Assembly (NCBI GenBank): GCA_018333715.1
Contig: JAGXSW010000023.1
Span: 1-32,052, forward strand
From: Syntrophaceae bacterium
Lineage (GTDB): Bacteria; Desulfobacterota; BSN033; UBA1163
Direction of reading: 5' to 3'
Length of the DNA stretch: 32,052 bases
Position 1 is the stretch's first letter. Every line of letters starts with the position of its first letter. The translations under genes and the position numbers were made by a program. Under the pieces are notes generated by a model, which saw only the letters and a program-made list of their open reading frames with translations, did no database searches and was not told the origin of the DNA. This document shows, piece by piece, positions 22,952-29,981 of this stretch.

Positions 22952-23097
22952 GGGGATATCACTACCTTAAACAAAGGAGAAATTCTGATATATGATTCGA
23001 ATGAATGAGCGATCTTATGAGATAGCGCTTGAAATGGCGGCAGCAGCCGAGATCCTGAAAATATCTGTGGAAAAGCTTTCATGCGGCGCAACCGTGA
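22952..23097 (+). repeat. Direct repeat copy 2 (fwdC tail + mch head)
   Basis: The partner of 21663-21808. In this copy the fwdC-derived part still reads as GDITTLNKGEILIYDSNE and a stop, against GDITALGKGEILIYDSNE in copy 1. It is therefore a relic of the C-terminus of a fwdC gene with two amino-acid changes, and the mch part continues into the intact gene. Confidence 0.93.
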
Positions 23098-23954
23098 TAG
23101 ACGCCGGCGCAAATGTGACGGGTTCACTTGAAGCGGGAAGGCTCTTTAGCGAGGCTTGTTTGGGTGGACTTGGGAAAGTTGATTTTTGCGCACTTGACTT
23201 TGAAGGGCTTTTCATTCCAGGCGTACAAGTGACGGTCAGCCATCCGGTTGAGGCTTGCATGGCAGCCCAATATGCCGGTTGGGCGGTAAAGGTTGAAACA
23301 CAAGGCCAAAAGTCCTATCAGGCCATGGGGTCTGGTCCGGCCAGAATCCTTTACGGCAAAGAGGCGCTCTTGCAGAAACTTGGCGTGCAGGAACAGTCGG
23401 ATCGCGCCGTCCTGGCCCTGGAAAGCCGTAAGCTTCCCAATGATGCGGTGGCTGCCTGGGTTGCCCAAAAGTGCGGGATTTCTCCGGAGAAGGTCTTCCT
23501 CCTGGTAGCGCCCACAGCCAGTTTGGTGGGATCGGTTCAGGTGGCGGCAAGGGTGGTAGAGACAGGGCTGCATAAGATGCTTGAGGTGGGTTTCGACATT
23601 AAGAATATCTTGTCCGGCTTTGGCGTCTGTCCCATCGCACCCATCGCGCAGGATGACTTGCGAGCCATTGGGCGCACCAATGATGCGGTTCTTTACGGTG
23701 GTCAGACCTGGTACACGGCAAAAGCAGATCCGGACAAAATCGAGGAGATTATCGAAAAACTTCCTTCTTCGGCATCCCGGGATTACGGCGCCCCCTTTTA
23801 TGAGCTTTTTCATCGCTACGACTGTGACTTCTACAAAATTGATCCCCTCCTGTTCAGTCCCGCGCAAATTTCCATTAACGATTTGAACAGCGGCCGCACT
23901 TTTCATGCAGGCCGGGTGAATCCCGCCATGTTGCTCAAGGGGTTGATTTCGTGA
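22992..23954 (+). CDS. mch: Methenyl-H4MPT cyclohydrolase (intact copy)
   Basis: Mch hydrolyses methenyl-H4MPT to formyl-H4MPT, between MtdB and Ftr. The 320-residue length is right. Characteristic segments are CGATVIDAGANVTGSLEAGRLFSEACLGG, then SHPVEACMAAQYAGWAV, MGSGPARIL, LVAPTASLVGSVQVAARVVETGLHK and GRTNDAVLYGGQTWYT. The start is ATG 22992 or, nine bases later, ATG 23001 (MNERS); AAAGGAG lies upstream. Its TGA overlaps the next gene's GTG. This is the functional copy; the stump at 21703 is not. Confidence 0.95.
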   Translation: MIRMNERSYEIALEMAAAAEILKISVEKLSCGATVIDAGANVTGSLEAGRLFSEACLGGLGKVDFCALDFEGLFIPGVQVTVSHPVEACMAAQYAGWAVKVETQGQKSYQAMGSGPARILYGKEALLQKLGVQEQSDRAVLALESRKLPNDAVAAWVAQKCGISPEKVFLLVAPTASLVGSVQVAARVVETGLHKMLEVGFDIKNILSGFGVCPIAPIAQDDLRAIGRTNDAVLYGGQTWYTAKADPDKIEEIIEKLPSSASRDYGAPFYELFHRYDCDFYKIDPLLFSPAQISINDLNSGRTFHAGRVNPAMLLKGLIS

Positions 23955-24823
23955 AAATTGCCATTCTGGGAAAACGTGAAGCATGGTATACGCGGGCCTT
24001 GCAGAGAGCGTTCAGTGGCCGGGGTATTGAAGCCCCCTGTTTCCCTGTTACCGCACTTCTGGGCCGTATCGGATCAGAATCATGTATGAGCGTTTCCGGT
24101 GAATCTCTGGATGATTATCAGGCAGTGCTTGTTCGAGCCATACCGGGCGGATCTTTGGAGCAGATCATTTATCGTATGGATGCGCTGCACAGGCTGGAAA
24201 ACGCCGGGGTCCGTATAATAAATCCGCCTGAAGCCATTGAGCGTGGGGTGGATAAATACTACACGCTCACATTGATGGAGGACCAGGGCCTTCCTGTGCC
24301 CCGAACAATAGTTGCGGAGCGTTTTGATGATGCCATGGCCGCTTTTGAGGAACTGGGAGGGGATGTGGTGGTCAAGCCCCTTTTTGGTTCGGAAGGGAGG
24401 GGCATGGTCAGAGTTTCTGAAAAAGACATGGCTTACAGAGTCTTTCGTGCGCTTGAACTGAGCCGCTATGTTTATTATCTGCAGGAGTATGTGCCGCACG
24501 GATGTGAGGATATTCGGGTCTTTGTGGTTGGAGAAGCGGCGGTGGCGGCTATGACACGGCGGGGAAGAAGCTGGAAATGCAACATATCCAACGGAGCCGG
24601 GGCAGAGCCGTTGCATCTGGATGAAAAACTCAAGGAGATGAGTGTCCGGGCAGTCAAGGCCCTTGGAGCTGACTATGCCGGCGTCGATATCCTGCCCATG
24701 GAGAGCGGCGGGTATTCCTTCATTGAAGTCAACACCATTCCAGGTTGGCGGGGTTTGAAAAGGGCGACTGGATTTGACGCGGCGGAATGCCTGGCCGATT
24801 TTTTATTGAAGAGAACTCATTAG
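23951..24823 (+). CDS. RimK/MptN-like ATP-grasp ligase
   Basis: An ATP-grasp glutamate-ligase-type protein of 290 residues. Residues near the N-terminus form a small Rossmann-like part (IAILGKREAWYTRALQRAF). GGDVVVKPLFGSEGRGMVRV is the ATP-binding loop, LQEYVPHGCEDIRVFVVG the lid, and YSFIEVNTIPGWRGLKRATG the metal-binding end. Related proteins are MptN, which adds glutamate to H4MPT, and the RimK-like ORF of methylotroph C1 clusters. Adding a glutamate to H4MPT or methanofuran is the likely kind of reaction. Starts with GTG overlapping the mch stop. Confidence 0.82.
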   Translation: MKIAILGKREAWYTRALQRAFSGRGIEAPCFPVTALLGRIGSESCMSVSGESLDDYQAVLVRAIPGGSLEQIIYRMDALHRLENAGVRIINPPEAIERGVDKYYTLTLMEDQGLPVPRTIVAERFDDAMAAFEELGGDVVVKPLFGSEGRGMVRVSEKDMAYRVFRALELSRYVYYLQEYVPHGCEDIRVFVVGEAAVAAMTRRGRSWKCNISNGAGAEPLHLDEKLKEMSVRAVKALGADYAGVDILPMESGGYSFIEVNTIPGWRGLKRATGFDAAECLADFLLKRTH

Positions 24824-24826
24824 AAG

Positions 24827-25768
24827 ATGCTGGATCACGACAAAATAGGCTGGGCCGTAGAAATAGCCTGTCTGCTTGAAATCAGCTCTGAAAAGCCAGG
24901 CAATGTGACGAAGCGCAAGGACTTCAATGACTCCTGCTTTGAAGACTTTGTCATCAGCGCCGCTGCCATCGGCCCCGCGTTCAGGAATGCCGCCAATGTC
25001 CCGGTGGGGGAGACCATACTCAGGGCGGTTAGAGATACACGGCGCCTTGTGGGGGTGAATACCAACCTTGGGATTGTGCTCCTCTTGGCGCCCCTGGCCA
25101 AAGCGGCCGTATTAGTTCCTTTCGGTGAATTGAGGCCCGCCGTAAGCACGGTACTGAAAGAGTTGACCGTTGAAGACGCGCGATCGGCCTATGAAGCCAT
25201 TCGCCTGGCAAACCCCGCCGGCATGGGGATTGTGAAGCAGTATGATTTGCAGGAAACGAATGTTAAAATTAACCTTCGTGAGGCCATGATCCAGGCACGT
25301 GATCGGGATGCCGTGGCAAGGGAGTACGCAACCGACTATGAGATAACCTTTGGAATCGGACTCCCTTCCTTGCGGCAAATTCTGGAACAAGGCGTTGGAA
25401 TATCTGAAGCGGTTGTCCAGGCCTTTCTCTCCATTCTCGCTCAAGTTCCGGACTCGCTGATTACGAGGAAAAAAGGCATGGAAGCGGCCAATGAAGTGTC
25501 TGGCCGTGCCGGGCGGGTGTTAAAGCACGGAGGGGTATTTAGCGAGAAAGGACAGAAGGAGATAAGAAAATTTGACCGTGCCCTCCGGGTCAAAGGGCAC
25601 GCCCTGAACCCCGGGACCACGGCTGATCTTGTGACTGCCGCACTGTTCGCCTACCTTGTTGAGAACGATTTGCCCCCTTTATTTAAGGGTCGAAATGTCC
25701 CTGCCGGTAATCGACCCTTTGTGCAGGGAGGTCGCAAGCAAGACGCCGCTGATCCCGGCGGCCGATAA
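24827..25768 (+). CDS. CitG/MdcB-like triphosphoribosyl-dephospho-CoA synthase family protein
   Basis: A mostly helical protein of 313 residues with the CitG family signature: EISSEKPGNVTKRKDFND near the N-terminus, then NTNLGIVLLLAPLAKAA, then ARDRDAVAREYATDYEI. CitG makes the precursor of the citrate-lyase prosthetic group from ATP and dephospho-CoA. The version in C1 clusters is required in some methylotrophs and has no proven substrate, so a role in making a phosphoribosyl part of H4MPT or a prosthetic group is only a guess. The 3' end overlaps the opposing HisA-like gene by 90 bases. Confidence 0.8.
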   Translation: MLDHDKIGWAVEIACLLEISSEKPGNVTKRKDFNDSCFEDFVISAAAIGPAFRNAANVPVGETILRAVRDTRRLVGVNTNLGIVLLLAPLAKAAVLVPFGELRPAVSTVLKELTVEDARSAYEAIRLANPAGMGIVKQYDLQETNVKINLREAMIQARDRDAVAREYATDYEITFGIGLPSLRQILEQGVGISEAVVQAFLSILAQVPDSLITRKKGMEAANEVSGRAGRVLKHGGVFSEKGQKEIRKFDRALRVKGHALNPGTTADLVTAALFAYLVENDLPPLFKGRNVPAGNRPFVQGGRKQDAADPGGR

Positions 25769-26410
25769 GGTATGGAGATGGTCCGGCGTTTCTACTCCGC
25801 CGCCGGCAATAAGCGTATGGCGGGGGAAACTGCGCTTTGCCCTTCTGAGCAGGGGCAGATCCGGACCGCTGCCGGCGCCCACGATATCCAGGGTTAAGAG
25901 GATGAAGCGCTCCAGGCCCTGCCGGGTCAGGCATTCCAACGCCCTCAATGGTTCGAGGCCCTTCAGGGATTTGGCCTGCGAGAGAACCCGGCCTCTGAGA
26001 ATGTCGAGGCTGAAGATAAGCTTTTCCCTGGAGACCGAATTGCAGATAGACCTGAGTTGGTTCAATCCGGTTAATGTCTCCGAGCCGATGATCACGACAT
26101 CCACGCCGGCTGAGGTAAGACGGTTTGCGGATTCGCCATCAGCAACTCCTGCATCCACCCAGAGGTCGACATCCAGATGAAAGGCGATTGCGTCGATTGC
26201 CTCTCTGTTATGGCCCGTGCCTTGTATGGCATCCAGGTCTGCAATGTAAAGTTCACGGCAGTTGGTCTCCTTTTGAAGAGAGCGGGCCACTTCAAGAGGA
26301 TCTGCGCCGGAAACCAGGCGGCTTTTGACAGGTTGGTAGCGTTCCCGCTCTCCTTTAACGGCGTGAACCACAAGGCCCTTCATCAAGTCCAAAACAGGTA
26401 TAACTCTCAT
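25679..26410 (-). CDS. HisA-related TIM-barrel protein of the C1 cluster (COG1411-like)
   Basis: A beta/alpha-barrel protein related to phosphoribosylformimino-AICAR-phosphate isomerase. The N-terminus VIPVLDLMKGLVVHAVKGERERYQPVKS, the DADLDAIQGTG-like LYIADLDAIQGTGHNREA and the C-terminal phosphate loop LIAGGGVETPDHL are HisA-like. HisA proper carries different substrate residues, and this subgroup recurs in H4MPT clusters with no proven reaction. The start is the ATG complementary to 26408-26410 (MRVIPVLDL), not the track's upstream start. It is on the minus strand, and its ATG overlaps by two bases the ATG of the divergent ATP-grasp gene. It also overlaps the citG-like gene tail-to-tail. 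Confidence 0.8.
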   Translation of the reverse strand: MRVIPVLDLMKGLVVHAVKGERERYQPVKSRLVSGADPLEVARSLQKETNCRELYIADLDAIQGTGHNREAIDAIAFHLDVDLWVDAGVADGESANRLTSAGVDVVIIGSETLTGLNQLRSICNSVSREKLIFSLDILRGRVLSQAKSLKGLEPLRALECLTRQGLERFILLTLDIVGAGSGPDLPLLRRAKRSFPRHTLIAGGGVETPDHLHTLSAAGISGVLLATSLHKGSITGRDISTLK

Positions 26411-27434
26411 GACGCCGTTGGCTCCTAAAATTCTCATTCATGAATATTTTTCAGGCGGCGGATGTCTTGACGCCGCCCTACCGACAGGCCTGGCCGCGGA
26501 GGGCTTGGCCATGCTACAGGCGGTGCTGGCAGATTTCCAGGCCTGGGGGGCCGCAAAAATAACAACCACTCTCGATCACCGGTTGTCGGAAGTTTCGCCA
26601 CCTGCGCAACGTGTGATCCATCTGGACCCGAAAGACCATGACTCGGTTCTAGAAGAGCTGGCCGGACAATGCACAGCGGCCTTGATTATTGCCCCGGAAA
26701 CCGACGGGATCCTGGCCCGCCTCAGCGGCTTAATGGAGAGCGGAGGCGCCCGCCTCCTCGGCAGCAGTCCCGCGAGCGTTGCCATTGCCGGCGACAAATG
26801 GAATTGTCACCGGCTTTTCAACAAAGCCGGATTGCCAACACCCGACACCCGTTTTGTTGACGTAAAAGGCGCGCTGGGAGCGGCTGAAAAAATCGGCTTT
26901 CCCCTGGTCATCAAACCTGTTGACGGAGTGGGTTGCGAAGGCGTAAATCTTATCCTGGACGCCCCCTCGCTCCAGATGGTCCTGGAAAAAAACTGGCCTT
27001 ACGGCAACCGGTTGTTACTTCAAAGTTATATTGAAGGTGATCATGCCAGCGCGTCATTGCTGGTCGCCGGACACGATATCTCATGTCTGAGTCTGAATCG
27101 ACAATTTATAGAAATCGGCTCGCCGTTCAGTTACAGGGGAGGCGAAGTCTTTTTCCCCTGTGACAAGCGTGAAGAGGCCCTTGACCTGGCAAAACGCGCC
27201 GCTTCCTTAGTGCCCGGGCTAAAAGGGTATGTTGGCGTGGATATCCTCATAACCAAAGAGGGATGCCATATCATTGAGATCAATCCCAGGCTGACAACAG
27301 CATATATTGGGCTCCGGCGTGTTGTCAACATAAATCTGGCGGAGGCAATCTGGGATGCCGCTATCCGAGATGTGCTTCCGCAAAAAGTATCTCTGTCAGG
27401 AAGAATCACTTTCAGGAAAGAGGACCTGATATGA
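26409..27434 (+). CDS. mfnD: Tyramine-glutamate ligase-like ATP-grasp protein (methanofuran biosynthesis)
   Basis: In methanogens MfnD attaches the first glutamate to tyramine in methanofuran synthesis. This 341-residue ATP-grasp protein has the family opening ILIHEYFSGGGC, then IAPETDGILARLS, the ATP lysine in FPLVIKPVDGVGCEGV and the metal-binding end IIEINPRLTTAYIGLRR. It is followed by overlapping mfnF and mfnE, which supports the assignment. ATG 26409 has no room for an upstream Shine-Dalgarno outside the opposing gene, but AACTCTC only weakly resembles one, so the start is slightly uncertain. Confidence 0.8.
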   Translation: MTPLAPKILIHEYFSGGGCLDAALPTGLAAEGLAMLQAVLADFQAWGAAKITTTLDHRLSEVSPPAQRVIHLDPKDHDSVLEELAGQCTAALIIAPETDGILARLSGLMESGGARLLGSSPASVAIAGDKWNCHRLFNKAGLPTPDTRFVDVKGALGAAEKIGFPLVIKPVDGVGCEGVNLILDAPSLQMVLEKNWPYGNRLLLQSYIEGDHASASLLVAGHDISCLSLNRQFIEIGSPFSYRGGEVFFPCDKREEALDLAKRAASLVPGLKGYVGVDILITKEGCHIIEINPRLTTAYIGLRRVVNINLAEAIWDAAIRDVLPQKVSLSGRITFRKEDLI

Positions 27435-28501
27435 TATTGAATGATCATCAGATGACCGGGTGGGACATCGGGGGCGTAAACATCAAGGCTGTTTCGCTTG
27501 ACCGGCAGGACAAAAGAACTATGCCGATCCAGACAGCGGTTCGCCCATTTGAGATCTGGCGGGATCGCGGAAGTTTACAAATGGCGCTTCGGGATATGGG
27601 GAAAGAGCTGGGACTCCAAGGTCCTCAAAGGCTGGCTGTGACCATGACGGCCGAGCTATCGGATGCATTTCGCACTAAGCGTGAAGGGGTGCTTTACGTC
27701 CTTGACGCCATGGAACAGGCCTTTGAAAAATCTCTTATTTGTCCCTTCAACCTTGAAGGCCGGTTTTTAAGTCTGGATGAAGCGAGGCAAGACCCGCTTC
27801 TGTGTGCGGCAACAAACTGGCTGGCCAGCGCTCTTTTCATTGCAGCTCATCATCCCGATTGCATTCTTATGGATATAGGCAGCACGACCACAGACATCAT
27901 CCCGATACAAGGAGGAAAAGTGATCACTGAAGGCCGCACAGACACCCGACGTTTGATATCGGGAGAATTGGTTTATACCGGCGTATTGAGGACAAACCCG
28001 AATGCAGTGGTGAACCAGGCCCCTATCGGCGGCAGGCCCTGCCGTGTTGCCGCAGAATATTTTACCTCCATGGGGGATGTTTATCTTGTTCTAGGCCAAA
28101 TAACTCCTGATGAATTCACCTGCCCGACTGCTGATGGCAGGGCCAAAACCATTAGAGAGGCCCAGGGCCGACTAGCCCGTTTGGTCTGTTCAGACAGTGA
28201 AGCAATGGATGAAAAAGAGATATATGCCTTAGCCCGTTATCTTTGGGAAAAGCAGCTTCAACAGATTATTGACTCCCTCTTTCAGGTCCTTTCCGGGCTG
28301 AAGGATGGTTTTGGCTTGCCTCTGGCTGTGGTTGGAACCGGGGGTTTTCTGGCAAAAGAAGCGGCCAGGCGTTTGGGCGCGCCGACAATTGATTTGAGGC
28401 ATCAATGGGGAGAGAGCGCGCTGGCATGTTTCCCCGCCATGGCTGTGGCATATTTACTGGATGAAGAATTGGCGAGGGGAATTGTCCGATGGAAACGGTG
28501 A
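27431..28501 (+). CDS. mfnF: Methanofuran condensing enzyme MfnF-like (H4MPT-linked C1 pathway protein)
   Basis: A 356-residue protein of the hydantoinase/oxoprolinase-related ASKHA type. The first phosphate loop is GWDIGGVNIKAVSL, the second is LMDIGSTTTDIIPIQGGKV, and a late glycine segment is VGTGGFLAKEAARRLG. In methanogens MfnF joins the aminomethylfuran diphosphate to glutamyl-tyramine. Members are often annotated as 'H4MPT-linked C1 transfer pathway protein'. The ATG overlaps the mfnD stop (ATGA at 27431), and its own end overlaps mfnE by 13 bases. Confidence 0.85.
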   Translation: MILNDHQMTGWDIGGVNIKAVSLDRQDKRTMPIQTAVRPFEIWRDRGSLQMALRDMGKELGLQGPQRLAVTMTAELSDAFRTKREGVLYVLDAMEQAFEKSLICPFNLEGRFLSLDEARQDPLLCAATNWLASALFIAAHHPDCILMDIGSTTTDIIPIQGGKVITEGRTDTRRLISGELVYTGVLRTNPNAVVNQAPIGGRPCRVAAEYFTSMGDVYLVLGQITPDEFTCPTADGRAKTIREAQGRLARLVCSDSEAMDEKEIYALARYLWEKQLQQIIDSLFQVLSGLKDGFGLPLAVVGTGGFLAKEAARRLGAPTIDLRHQWGESALACFPAMAVAYLLDEELARGIVRWKR

Positions 28502-29154
28502 TCAAGGTCGGAGGAAGCCTCGGACAAAGCCCTAAACTGGGGGATTTGATGCTGAGGCTCGCGGAACTTGGATGCAGACACAAAATCCTGATCATCCCCG
28601 GCGGCGGCGCCTTCGCGGATACAGTCAGAGACTATGAGCGGCGGTTCGGTCTTGACAAGGATGCGGGACACTGGATGGCCATATTGGCCATGGATCAGTA
28701 CGGACACCTGATTTCTTCTCTAATACCGGGAAGTGAACTGGTGCAAGGTTTGGCTGAGGCCCGGAAGGTTTCAGCCGCAGGGCGGGTGCCCGTGCTTTTG
28801 ACCTACAGTCTGCTCCGGCAGACCGACAGGCTGCCCCATGGCTGGGATGTGACATCGGATTCCATTTCTGCCTGGGCGGCCGGCCTATCCGGAGCGCAAA
28901 AGCTGGTCCTGCTAAAAAACGTGGATGGGCTGTTCGACTATGAATCGAGCGCTCCCGACACGGCCGTGCTAATGGAAAAAATCGGCCTGAATCAACTTAT
29001 CCGGTGCAGAGGCGTGGACCGGTATTTTGCTGCAATTCTGAGGCAAGTCAGGCTGGATGTGTGGGTGGTTAATGGGGAACACCCTGAACGGCTGACCCAG
29101 TTGCTCGATACTGGTTGCACAAAGGGAACTTACTTGCTGCGATCAGATCTTTAA
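28489..29154 (+). CDS. mfnE: Aminomethylfuran phosphate kinase MfnE-like (amino acid kinase family)
   Basis: MfnE phosphorylates aminomethylfuran phosphate to the diphosphate used by MfnF. The amino-acid-kinase motifs are VIKVGGSL at the start, IIPGGGAFADTVR and the late TSDSISAWAAGLSGAQKLVLLKNVDGLF, which binds the nucleotide. 221 residues, normal for this subgroup, which lacks extra regulatory domains. The 3' 86 bases overlap the convergent mfnB gene. Family certain; substrate assigned by context. Confidence 0.85.
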   Translation: METVIKVGGSLGQSPKLGDLMLRLAELGCRHKILIIPGGGAFADTVRDYERRFGLDKDAGHWMAILAMDQYGHLISSLIPGSELVQGLAEARKVSAAGRVPVLLTYSLLRQTDRLPHGWDVTSDSISAWAAGLSGAQKLVLLKNVDGLFDYESSAPDTAVLMEKIGLNQLIRCRGVDRYFAAILRQVRLDVWVVNGEHPERLTQLLDTGCTKGTYLLRSDL

Positions 29155-29839
29155 GCCGATTCACCTGCTCGGCATCCACCCTGCCCATGATACGGTCGCC
29201 CAGGCAGGCGGCAGTCCTGAATCCAACGATGTCAGGACCAATTTTAGAAACACGGGGAATGTCAGCTTCTCCAAGCGACCCTGCAAGGGCGCAAAGGAGT
29301 CCTCGATTATGGCAGTTTTTGACAAAATCCCCCAATTCATCATCTCCAAGGTGTGAAAATAGCGAGGTTCTATCTTTGACGGCCGTGTCCAGCATGCATC
29401 CGTCCGCTCCGGCTTCAATGGCCACAGAGGGGGACGCCAGCGGGGGCAGAGCCCCGATTCTGTGAGCGTCGGCATAGGCCGCGACAATGACTTTGATGCC
29501 AGAGTCATACTCCCTGACAGCTTGGCAGACCTCTTTGAGCAAAAAGATCGCTTGCCGAACCTCCTTTGTTCCATAAAGTCCCACCTTTATGTACTGGACG
29601 CCGCAGACGGCAGCCCCCAGAGCCGCCAAGGCGGTGGCGCCAGGTTTGTAGGGCGCGTCACCGATGGCAGCGCTCACCGGCAGCCCGGAAGGGGTGTTTT
29701 GGCGAACCCTGCGGATTATTCGAGGGAAATTGGCTCCTAAAGCCCCCTCGCGAGGATTCTTGACATCAACTATATCGGCCCCTCCATCAACAGCGGATTT
29801 GGCTTCTTTTTCGTCAACAACGCTTATAAGCAATTGCAT
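29069..29839 (-). CDS. mfnB: (5-formylfuran-3-yl)methyl phosphate synthase
   Basis: MfnB makes the furan of methanofuran from two molecules of glyceraldehyde 3-phosphate. Counting from ATG at 29839 (MQLLISVVDEKEA), the residues known to be essential in the M. jannaschii enzyme fall on the same numbers: Asp25 and Lys27 in DIVDVKNPREGALG, Lys85 in VQYIKVGLYG, and Asp151 with Lys155 in MLDTAVKDR. That also fixes the start, which has GGGAGGG upstream. 256 residues. It is on the minus strand, away from mfnD-F-E, and overlaps mfnE at the 3' ends. Confidence 0.95.
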   Translation of the reverse strand: MQLLISVVDEKEAKSAVDGGADIVDVKNPREGALGANFPRIIRRVRQNTPSGLPVSAAIGDAPYKPGATALAALGAAVCGVQYIKVGLYGTKEVRQAIFLLKEVCQAVREYDSGIKVIVAAYADAHRIGALPPLASPSVAIEAGADGCMLDTAVKDRTSLFSHLGDDELGDFVKNCHNRGLLCALAGSLGEADIPRVSKIGPDIVGFRTAACLGDRIMGRVDAEQVNRLKDLIAASKFPLCNQYRATGSAVQGVPH

Positions 29840-29874
29840 AGGATATTCCCTCCCATTTGTACTCATAAATCCAT

Positions 29875-29883
29875 ATCATAACA
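29875..29883 (-). promoter_or_regulatory. Extended -10 promoter candidate for mfnB
   Basis: On the minus strand TGTTATGAT reads as an extended -10 (TG, one base, TATGAT with five of six matches), about 36 bases before the mfnB ATG. A TTGACT further upstream is too close for standard spacing, so dependence on the extended element is assumed. Confidence 0.35.
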
Positions 29884-29938
29884 AGTTAACCAGAGTCAAT
29901 CCACGTTTTTAGCGTTTTTAGCCAAAACCGGAGTTTTG

Positions 29939-29968
29939 TTGACAAAAGGTTGAGAGATGAGTTAGATT
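29939..29968 (+). promoter_or_regulatory. Promoter candidate for the thymidylate synthase-like gene
   Basis: TTGACA (29939-29944) is a perfect -35. TAGATT (29963-29968) after 18 bases matches four of six -10 bases. Transcription would start near 29975, only a few bases before the TTG 29982 start, so the message would be nearly leaderless. Confidence 0.4.
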
Positions 29969-29981
29969 TTTTATCCAAATC

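Noticed and set aside
23124-23984. 286-aa minus-strand ORF opposite mch
   Set aside because: Mch is certain by motifs on the plus strand; the minus frame has no recognisable sequence and looks like an accident of composition.
25656-26180. 174-aa plus-strand ORF opposite the HisA-like gene
   Set aside because: It is a shadow of the HisA-like barrel, whose motifs are clear on the minus strand.
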